Assembly (NCBI GenBank): GCA_964570865.1
Contig: CAZMZM010000019.1
Span: 1 to 38,734, forward strand
Source of the DNA: WGAL01 sp964570865
Lineage (GTDB): Bacteria; Bacteroidota; Ignavibacteria; Ignavibacteriales; Melioribacteraceae
Length of the DNA: 38,734 nt
Reading direction: 5' to 3'
Shown here: in pieces, positions 33,002 through 38,734 of the stretch
Numbering within the stretch: the stretch's first letter is position 1
How the letters are laid out: each line of letters begins with the position of its first letter
Notes under the pieces: generated by a model
Told to the model about the DNA's origin: nothing
What the model saw: only the letters and a program-made list of their open reading frames with translations
The model's database searches: none
Translations under genes and position numbers: made by a program

Positions 33002-34891
33002 ATGCCATTAAGCAACAGAAATAAAAAACGAATCGGATTTTTTTCATTAGTCCCCCTTTTTACTACTATATTAGTAGTAGTTGATGATCTTACAATAAGG
33101 ATTATTACCGGCACAATATTAGTAATTTATGTTGGTTTTATTATCTTTTTGAGGGATTCGATTAAGGAAGAGGGATTTGATACCGTTGAAGAAAAATTAC
33201 GTCAAGCCAGAGTTAACACCGAGCCTGAAAAGTTTTTAGATGAAAACGGGGAATTTCTGTCCGAGGGTGATGAAGGTTTTAAGATATTAGGAACTTCATC
33301 AACTACAAAAGGAGGGGGCGTTCCCGAGTCGGATGAACAGGCACTTGCCGATAGAGCACGGACAATTTCGAAAGATACGATTAAACGGTACAACGATATT
33401 ATTTCGGAAGAACTACCGGAAAATGTTGGTGATGACGAAGAATTTTCCGCTCTGCTCAAAAGAATTCTGCATGCGGTAAAAGATAGCATGCAAGTTCATT
33501 CCGCTTTGTTTTTCCTTTATAATTCTCAAAAAGAAAAAATCACACTCCGTGAGTTTATTTCAAACAGCCGTGAAATCCAACCACAGAAATTTGATTTGTC
33601 GGATGACGTTTTGAGCCGGATTGGTGAGAATAAAGAGCCTGAAATTCTGGATTCGATAAATTCCAGAAACGAGTCGGATTTAATTAGGTACTACAATAAA
33701 CCTCAAGGGGTTTCTGCTTTCTGCGGCGTTCCGTTTGAATATAACGAACAGCTCGTTTTAGTACTTGCAATCGATTCCAAGGATGCTGATGCGTTCGGAG
33801 TAGAAACAATTTATATACTCGGAAGATTTATTCGAATTATCTCTTCCTTAATTTCGCTGTTTGAAGAAAAACATTCCGTTTCGGTTAACGAAAACAGGCT
33901 GAACGCATTGTTGAAATCCGTTTCGCTGCAACGAAATTTTACAAACACAACAGAGTTGGGTAACTATATATCAACTGTGATTGAAGGAATGGTAGATTGG
34001 GACTTTTTTACATTTATACTTTATGACGTAACAGATAAGAAATATAAAATATCCAAAGTTGTAAATAAAAAGGAAAGTTTAAAGTACGTTGGTGAAAATC
34101 TGGAAATTGATGAAAATAACTCTTTGGTCGGAAAAGTTTTGCACCACGGCGAAGAAGTTTATTTACCAAACATGGCGAAAGAAAAATTAAGCAGATTTGC
34201 ATCAATCGAAGATATTAAGTTGGACGGCTCCTTTATGGCTATTCCGTTGCTTTACGAGCGACACAACTTCGGAATAATTACATTGGAATCGATGAGAAAA
34301 GATAAATACACTAAATCGGATATTATTTTCCTTAAAAAAGTCTTTCATCTTTTCGCTTATTATATTCAATGCTATTCGGGGCAGAAGTTTTTACAAAGTT
34401 TAATTGCCGTAGATGTTGAAACCGGAGTATTTAATCGGAAGATGTTTTTGAAACAAATAAAATCATCTATCATTAAAGATAAATCGACAAAAGTAACAAG
34501 TGCCCTTGCATTAATAAAAATTGATGAATTCATTAATGAAGATTCTTTGTTCGAAAAAGGTTTGGAAAATAAAGTGATTCGTGCTATTTCCAAGTTGATT
34601 GTTGAAGAGTTAAACGATACTAATATTATCGGAAGAATTAAGGAAAAAGTGTTTGCCGTTTATTTTTACGGAGTAACATTAAATGATGTTACCGTTTGGG
34701 CGGAAAAGCTTAGAACTAAGATTGCTCGTAAAACTTTGAACGTTTCCGTTTCATCCAAGCAGAAAACTTTTACGGTTTCGATAGGACTGGTACTAATTAA
34801 GGAAAAAGATAGTTTAGACGATGTTTTAAGTAACGCTCAGCGCGCTTTGGATAAAGCAGTACAGGCGGGCGGAAATAAAGTAGTGAGTTAG
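33002..34891 (+). CDS. Membrane protein with GAF domains and degenerate GGDEF domain
   Basis: The 629-residue product has two hydrophobic segments at the N terminus (about 11-30 and 33-51), a low-complexity acidic stretch, two GAF-like domains (about 150-285 and 310-460; each has an FCGVPFEYN or FMAIPLLYERHNFGIITLES type strand), and a C-terminal diguanylate-cyclase fold beginning DVETGVFNRKMFLKQI (about 465-629). The catalytic GGDEF loop is replaced by IKEKVFAVYF, so cyclase activity is not expected. It may sense a ligand or bind nucleotide as a regulator. There is no clear ribosome binding site before ATG. Its stop is one base before deoB. Its ligand and output are unknown. Confidence 0.8.
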   Translation: MPLSNRNKKRIGFFSLVPLFTTILVVVDDLTIRIITGTILVIYVGFIIFLRDSIKEEGFDTVEEKLRQARVNTEPEKFLDENGEFLSEGDEGFKILGTSSTTKGGGVPESDEQALADRARTISKDTIKRYNDIISEELPENVGDDEEFSALLKRILHAVKDSMQVHSALFFLYNSQKEKITLREFISNSREIQPQKFDLSDDVLSRIGENKEPEILDSINSRNESDLIRYYNKPQGVSAFCGVPFEYNEQLVLVLAIDSKDADAFGVETIYILGRFIRIISSLISLFEEKHSVSVNENRLNALLKSVSLQRNFTNTTELGNYISTVIEGMVDWDFFTFILYDVTDKKYKISKVVNKKESLKYVGENLEIDENNSLVGKVLHHGEEVYLPNMAKEKLSRFASIEDIKLDGSFMAIPLLYERHNFGIITLESMRKDKYTKSDIIFLKKVFHLFAYYIQCYSGQKFLQSLIAVDVETGVFNRKMFLKQIKSSIIKDKSTKVTSALALIKIDEFINEDSLFEKGLENKVIRAISKLIVEELNDTNIIGRIKEKVFAVYFYGVTLNDVTVWAEKLRTKIARKTLNVSVSSKQKTFTVSIGLVLIKEKDSLDDVLSNAQRALDKAVQAGGNKVVS

Positions 34892-34892
34892 A

Positions 34893-36056
34893 ATGAATAA
34901 TTTTTTTATCGTAGTTTTAGATGGTGTTGGGGCCGGCGAAGCGCCTGATGCAGCTAAATACGGAGATACAGGAAGTAATACACTCGGCAATATAGATAAA
35001 GCGGTTGGCGGTTTGCAACTTCCTAATTTACAGAAGTTCGGATTAGGAAATATTTTACCTTTAACCGGTCTTCCCGCTGTGGAAAAACCGTTAGCCTCAT
35101 TCGGGAAAATGCGGGAAGTTTCTACAGGGAAAGATTCAACAAGCGGTCACTGGGAAATTGGCGGATTGAAAGTTGAAATAGATTTTCCCTACTATCCAAA
35201 CGGTTTCCCAAAGGAAATAATTGATAAATTCTTGGAAAAAACCGGATTGAAAGGTGTGTTGGGCAACAAACCTGCCTCCGGTACCGAAATAATTAAAGAG
35301 CTTGGCGATGAGCATGTTAAAACCGGTTTCCCTATTGTTTACACTTCTGCTGATTCCGTTTTTCAGATTGCCGCACATGAGGATGTAATTCCGCTCGAAA
35401 AGCTTTACGAGATTTGCTCTGTTGCACGTAATGAAGTGTTGGTCGGGAATAACTCGGTTGGGAGAGTTATCGCGCGTCCGTTTATTGGTGAATCCGGAAA
35501 TTACACACGTACAACTAACAGGCGCGATTATTCGATTGACCCGCCGAGCGACACAATATTAAACTATGCTCAAAAAAACGGAATTGAAACTGTTGCGATT
35601 GGGAAAATCAATGATTTATTCGCACATCGCGGTATTTCATTCGGAATTAAAACTAAATCCAATTCGGAAGGAATGGAAGCAATAATCAAAATGGGTAAAG
35701 AGAAAAAAGGAGCATTTATATTTGCCAATCTCGTTGATTTTGATGTTTACTTCGGACATAGAAATGACCCTGTCGGGTTTCACAATGCGCTTAAGGAATT
35801 TGATGAAAAGTTGCCTGAAATAATATCCGTATTGGACGAAACCGATGCGATTGTTTTTACTGCCGATCACGGGAATGATCCTACAACGCCAAGCACCGAC
35901 CATTCACGCGAATATGTTCCGCTTCTTTATTATAGAAAAGGAAAGCCCGGACTCGATTTGGGAACAAGAGAAACATTTTCGGATGTAGCCCAAACAGTTG
36001 CGCACTATTTTAAGATTAATAACGATTTGCAAGGTATTAGTTTTCTTTACGGATAA
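34893..36056 (+). CDS. deoB: Phosphopentomutase
   Basis: DeoB interconverts (deoxy)ribose 1-phosphate and 5-phosphate, linking nucleoside breakdown to central metabolism. The 387-residue protein belongs to the alkaline phosphatase superfamily, with metal-binding D10 in VVLDGVGAGEAPDA, and later metal ligands in TADHGNDPTTPSTDHSREYV. The phosphorylated residue, Thr85 in Bacillus cereus, corresponds to S82 here (GKDSTSGHWE); Ser is a usual nucleophile in this superfamily. The cap-domain segment GNKPASGTEI is conserved. The ATG is one base after the previous stop, so it is probably cotranscribed. Products of this reaction feed deoxyribose-phosphate aldolase, which makes acetaldehyde; this is of interest next to microcompartment genes. 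Confidence 0.96.
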   Translation: MNNFFIVVLDGVGAGEAPDAAKYGDTGSNTLGNIDKAVGGLQLPNLQKFGLGNILPLTGLPAVEKPLASFGKMREVSTGKDSTSGHWEIGGLKVEIDFPYYPNGFPKEIIDKFLEKTGLKGVLGNKPASGTEIIKELGDEHVKTGFPIVYTSADSVFQIAAHEDVIPLEKLYEICSVARNEVLVGNNSVGRVIARPFIGESGNYTRTTNRRDYSIDPPSDTILNYAQKNGIETVAIGKINDLFAHRGISFGIKTKSNSEGMEAIIKMGKEKKGAFIFANLVDFDVYFGHRNDPVGFHNALKEFDEKLPEIISVLDETDAIVFTADHGNDPTTPSTDHSREYVPLLYYRKGKPGLDLGTRETFSDVAQTVAHYFKINNDLQGISFLYG

Positions 36057-36082
36057 TATCACAAACTATTGAGCGGATAATC

Positions 36083-36226
36083 GTGGAAAAGAAGAAACTA
36101 TTAGATAAGGGAACTGAAATGCAGAATCTTCCTCGGGAAGTTTTGGAAAGATTGTTAAATACTAAGGGTAAATTGAAAGTTACTTCCAAAGTAGAAAAAA
36201 TACTAAATGAAATTAAAAAAAGATAA
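36083..36226 (+). CDS. Small basic protein overlapping the PIN gene (candidate)
   Basis: A 47-codon frame starts at GTG 36083, with GAGCGGA about 6 bases upstream, and ends at 36226, overlapping the next gene by 20 bases. It has Lys/Glu/Leu-rich sequence with NLPREVLERLLNTKG in the middle and a helical basic tail (SKVEKILNEIKKR). An internal ATG at 36119 would give 35 residues. The position, size and overlap resemble an antitoxin in front of a PIN-domain toxin, but no antitoxin fold is recognised. It could be a non-coding stretch; nothing else explains the 150-base gap after deoB. Confidence 0.5.
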   Translation: MEKKKLLDKGTEMQNLPREVLERLLNTKGKLKVTSKVEKILNEIKKR

Positions 36227-36605
36227 ATTTTTATTAGAAACCGATATCCTAATTCAACATCTAACCATGCACGAATCGGAAGAACTTTCCGGTTTGGAAT
36301 TGGCTTTGATAAAAGGTGTTCTTTTTACAACTGTTCTTAATGCTGCGGAAGTTAAACTTCTTGCTTTGGAAGCCGATAATAAGGAATGCGTTGACGGAAT
36401 ATTATCGGGAATTCACATTTTGGGACTCCATTACAGATATGCCGCTAATGTTGATGAATTTTATCCTAAAACCCGAAGTGTGAGAGATTCGTTATTTTGT
36501 GTTACGGCAAAAATTAATAAACTGCCGATTTTAACCGATAATCCGGAAAGGTATGAAAACCTTGGGATTAAGGTTTATACAACCGATGATTTGAGGAATT
36601 TATGA
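36207..36605 (+). CDS. PIN-domain protein (VapC-like nuclease fold)
   Basis: The 132-residue product has the size and acidic-residue layout of VapC-type PIN ribonucleases: D13 in FLLETDILIQHL, E48 in VLNAAEVKLL, D94 in RSVRDSLFCVTAKIN and D111 in PILTDNPERY. All four expected metal-binding residues are present, so activity is possible. The ATG lies inside the upstream small frame (20-base overlap), and its stop overlaps the next ATG (ATGA), so translation is coupled to a microcompartment vertex gene. VapC toxins usually cut tRNA or rRNA; the target here is unknown. The link to a shell protein is unusual. Confidence 0.8.
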   Translation: MKLKKDKFLLETDILIQHLTMHESEELSGLELALIKGVLFTTVLNAAEVKLLALEADNKECVDGILSGIHILGLHYRYAANVDEFYPKTRSVRDSLFCVTAKINKLPILTDNPERYENLGIKVYTTDDLRNL

Positions 36606-36898
36606 TATTAGGAAAAGTGATTGGAACCGTTTGGTCAACACGCAAGGATGAAAAACTTGTAGGTTCCAAATTTTTAATTGTGCGCCAACTTAATTTGGAC
36701 TATAGTCCTAAAAACAGTTTTGTTGTCGCTGTTGATTCTGTCGGAGCCGGCGTCGGAGAGGTTGTTCTCTACGCTCAAGGCAGTTCGGCGCGTCAAACAA
36801 CAATAACTAAGAATAAACCGGTCGATGCTGTTATAATGGCTATTGTGGATAAACTGGATATTTCCGTTAAAGATAATGAAGAAGAGAAAAAAGCCTGA
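36602..36898 (+). CDS. EutN/CcmL-type microcompartment vertex protein 1
   Basis: BMC-P proteins form pentamers that cap the corners of bacterial microcompartment shells. The 98-residue product has the full signature: LGKVIGTVWSTRKDEKLVG (residues 3-21), VVAVDSVGAGVGEVVLYAQG (41-60), GSSAR (60-64) and PVDAVIMAIVD (73-83). A short Glu/Lys-rich tail (DNEEEKKA) follows. The ATG overlaps the PIN stop (ATGA), and its TGA overlaps the start of a second vertex gene (TGATG). No hexamer (BMC-H/T) shell gene occurs in the window, so other shell parts must be elsewhere or absent. Confidence 0.93.
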   Translation: MILGKVIGTVWSTRKDEKLVGSKFLIVRQLNLDYSPKNSFVVAVDSVGAGVGEVVLYAQGSSARQTTITKNKPVDAVIMAIVDKLDISVKDNEEEKKA

Positions 36899-37170
36899 TG
36901 CAGCTCGGTAGAGTAATAGGAACAATTTGGGCTACGAAAAAGTACGAAGCTTTGGAACATCAGAAGATGCAGTTGCTTCAGCCGCTTACGTTCAGTTTAA
37001 AAAATGACGGAGACCCGATTGTCGTAGTTGATACGATAGGTGCGGGACCCGGTGAAGTTGTTTATTATATAACTTCAAGTGAAGCCGTTATTCCGATGGA
37101 TGTTGATTTTGCCCCTGTTGATGCTGCGATTGTCGGAATAGTTGATAGTATAAATATTGAAAATAAATAG
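36898..37170 (+). CDS. EutN/CcmL-type microcompartment vertex protein 2
   Basis: This 90-residue paralogue of the preceding protein has LGRVIGTIWATKKYEAL (3-19), IVVVDTIGAGPGEVVYYITS (41-60) and PVDAAIVGIVDSINI (73-87). The GSSAR motif of protein 1 is SSEAV here, and GAGVGE is GAGPGE, so the two probably have different positions or partners in a shell, or form mixed pentamers. The start overlaps the previous stop by one base. The sigma factor gene begins 9 bases after its stop, with GGAGG between. Confidence 0.93.
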   Translation: MQLGRVIGTIWATKKYEALEHQKMQLLQPLTFSLKNDGDPIVVVDTIGAGPGEVVYYITSSEAVIPMDVDFAPVDAAIVGIVDSINIENK

Positions 37171-37179
37171 GAGGTAACT

Positions 37180-38034
37180 TTGAAAATTACCAAGCAATTT
37201 ACTAACCGCGAAAGTCAGTCGCTGGATAAGTATTTGCAAGAAATAGGCAAAGTTGATTTGCTGACTCCTGATCAGGAAATTGAGTTAGCCATAAAGATTA
37301 AAAAAGGCGATCAGCGTGCGTTAGAGCAGCTTGTTAAAGCTAATCTGCGCTTTGTTGTTAGTGTTGCCAAGCAATATCAAAATCAAGGATTGTCTCTCGG
37401 TGATTTAATAAACGAAGGAAACTTGGGATTAATTAAAGCCGCAAAACGATTTGATGAAACCAGAGGTTTTAAATTTATTTCGTATGCCGTTTGGTGGATT
37501 CGCCAATCTATTCTGCAAGCATTGGCAGAGCAATCAAGAATTGTTCGTTTGCCTCTTAACAGAGTGGGCGCACTGAACAAAATCGGTAAAGCTTACAGCA
37601 ACTTGGAGCAAGAATTTGAACGTGAGCCGAGCGCCAGTGAACTTGCGCACGAGTTGGATATGGATCCGAGTGAAGTGGCAGACACTTTGAAAATATCGGG
37701 TCGCCACGTTTCGATGGATGCCCCTTTTGCTCAAGGCGAGGATAATCGCTTACTAGACGTTTTAACTAACGATAAGCAACCACCACCGGACCAAAAGCTT
37801 ATGGAAGATTCGCTCCGTAACGAAATAGAGCGTGCACTTTCAACTCTTACGGAAAGGGAAGGAGAAGTAATTAAACTTTACTTCGGATTAAATAAGGAAC
37901 ACTCCTTAACTTTGGAAGAGATCGGCGAAAAGTTTAATCTTACCAGGGAAAGAGTGCGACAAATAAAGGAAAAGGCAATCAGAAGGTTGCGCCACGCATC
38001 AAGGAGTAAGAACCTAAGAGCATACTTGGGCTAA
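37180..38034 (+). CDS. rpoD: Primary sigma factor SigA/RpoD (short form)
   Basis: This sigma-70 family protein directs RNA polymerase to housekeeping promoters. The 284-residue product lacks region 1.1 and the long non-conserved insert, as in Bacteroidota SigA. Region 1.2 is at about 14-45 (SLDKYLQEIGKVDLLTPDQE), region 2 at 50-120 (VKANLRFVVSVAKQYQNQGL, and the -10-binding RGFKFISYAVWWIRQSILQA), region 3 at 125-200 and the -35-binding helix-turn-helix at 243-272 (LTLEEIGEKFNLTRERVRQI). The start is TTG with GGAGGTAA upstream. It lies directly after the vertex genes, so it may be partly cotranscribed with them. The next gene starts one base after its stop. Confidence 0.96.
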   Translation: MKITKQFTNRESQSLDKYLQEIGKVDLLTPDQEIELAIKIKKGDQRALEQLVKANLRFVVSVAKQYQNQGLSLGDLINEGNLGLIKAAKRFDETRGFKFISYAVWWIRQSILQALAEQSRIVRLPLNRVGALNKIGKAYSNLEQEFEREPSASELAHELDMDPSEVADTLKISGRHVSMDAPFAQGEDNRLLDVLTNDKQPPPDQKLMEDSLRNEIERALSTLTEREGEVIKLYFGLNKEHSLTLEEIGEKFNLTRERVRQIKEKAIRRLRHASRSKNLRAYLG

Positions 38035-38035
38035 A

Positions 38036-38731
38036 ATGCTCGGTAAATTTGTCAGATATTTTATAGGAGGAATTATTCTCTCGCTTATTGTGTGGGGATG
38101 TTCCTCCTCTTCTTATCAATCAAGATACAAAGTAAAACCTAAAAAAAGCAAGCCTGTTTCAAAAACGGTAAGATTCTCCTCCGAAAACGACACGAAACCG
38201 CAAAGCCGAAATAAAACTACAAATTACAACGACACTGCAGAATCGAATTCGGATTTTGATGAGAAACCTGTTGAAGAATACAAAATCGATTCCAAATCTT
38301 TTGCCAAAAAGTATAAATATCTAAATAAGCTGGGCAACGCTTTAACTCCGAGAGAAAAACTACTTTTCGAGATTGTCGATTATATTGACACTCCGTATCA
38401 ATATGGAGGAAACTCACATTCGGGGATTGATTGTTCGGCATTTACGATGAATGTTTTTAAAAAAGCGGTGAATCAAAAATTACCGAGAACGGCAAGCCAA
38501 CAATTTGAGGAAGGAGAAAGTGTTGGAACTATGCAGGCACTGCAATTCGGTGATTTAATTTTCTTTAATACTACACGAAGGGCATATCCCGGACACGTGG
38601 GCATTTATCTCGGAAATTATCTTTTTGCCCACGCAAGCCAATCACAAGGTGTAATAATTTCATCATTAAAAAGTGATTACTACAAAAACAAGTTTGTCGG
38701 CGGAAGACGTGTTTTTTCTTTCGGAAGATGA
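38036..38731 (+). CDS. NlpC/P60 family lipoprotein, peptidoglycan hydrolase
   Basis: The 231-residue product has a signal peptide of about 21 residues ending IVWGC; C22 is a likely lipid-attached cysteine although Trp at -2 is unusual for a lipobox. A Ser/Lys/Thr/Asn-rich linker follows (about 23-90), then an NlpC/P60 papain-like domain (about 105-231) with the catalytic C133 (GIDCSAFT), H187 (PGHVGIYLG) and H199 (FAHASQSQGV). Such enzymes cut the peptide stems of peptidoglycan, here probably at the outer membrane's inner face. It starts one base after the sigma factor stop. The gene is complete, ending 3 bases before the end of the window. Confidence 0.93.
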   Translation: MLGKFVRYFIGGIILSLIVWGCSSSSYQSRYKVKPKKSKPVSKTVRFSSENDTKPQSRNKTTNYNDTAESNSDFDEKPVEEYKIDSKSFAKKYKYLNKLGNALTPREKLLFEIVDYIDTPYQYGGNSHSGIDCSAFTMNVFKKAVNQKLPRTASQQFEEGESVGTMQALQFGDLIFFNTTRRAYPGHVGIYLGNYLFAHASQSQGVIISSLKSDYYKNKFVGGRRVFSFGR

Positions 38732-38734
38732 AAA

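Noticed and set aside
34390..34891. Active diguanylate cyclase
   Set aside because: The GGDEF loop is lost (IKEKVF), and no substitute active-site motif is seen.

Overview
This AT-rich window carries the main ribosomal protein and RNA polymerase gene clusters of a bacterium from the Bacteroidota/Chlorobi (FCB) group. It is most likely a member of Ignavibacteria or a close relative. The clues are: a decayed gene at the left end with a type IX secretion sorting domain (motif NYPNPFYPTT); an L2 protein with the DHPMGGGEG form seen in that group; a short SigA without region 1.1; and EutN/CcmL microcompartment vertex genes. Clear Shine-Dalgarno sequences (GGAGG, AAGGAG) precede many genes, which fits Ignavibacteria/Chlorobi better than Bacteroidia, where they are usually weak. 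TTG start codons are common even in core genes. The code is standard. The taxonomic placement is inference from these features, not a search result.

Layout: (1) 1-1170, minus strand: remnant of a secreted FG-GAP-repeat protein gene with several stops and a frameshift. (2) 1193-1975: a promoter, then tRNA-Tyr, tRNA-Gly, tRNA-Thr, rpmG and tRNA-Trp. (3) 1998-13103: secE-nusG-rplK-rplA-rplJ-rplL-rpoB-rpoC, with a strong hairpin plus T-run between rplL and rpoB. (4) 13133-17400: a promoter and the str operon, rpsL-rpsG-fusA-tuf. (5) 17459-32231: a complete S10-spc-alpha series from rpsJ to rplQ, including secY, map, infA and rpmJ, ended by a strong terminator. A tRNA-Gln gene sits inside it between rplR and rpsE. 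(6) 32316-38731: an accessory-looking, tightly packed same-strand group: engB, a GAF/degenerate-GGDEF membrane protein, deoB, a 47-codon small ORF, a PIN-domain protein, two EutN/CcmL vertex proteins, the primary sigma factor and an NlpC/P60 lipoprotein.

Most of the window is ordinary, highly conserved translation and transcription machinery: the ribosomal proteins, elongation factors, SecYE translocon, Met aminopeptidase and RNA polymerase subunits are made together. The part that deserves attention is 36083-38034. There a small ORF, an intact-looking PIN nuclease domain and two shell-vertex proteins overlap one another by a few bases and run straight into the housekeeping sigma gene, with phosphopentomutase (deoB) just upstream. 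No hexameric shell gene and no encapsulated aldehyde enzyme is visible, so whether this is a satellite of a microcompartment locus or a separate use of vertex proteins cannot be decided from the window.
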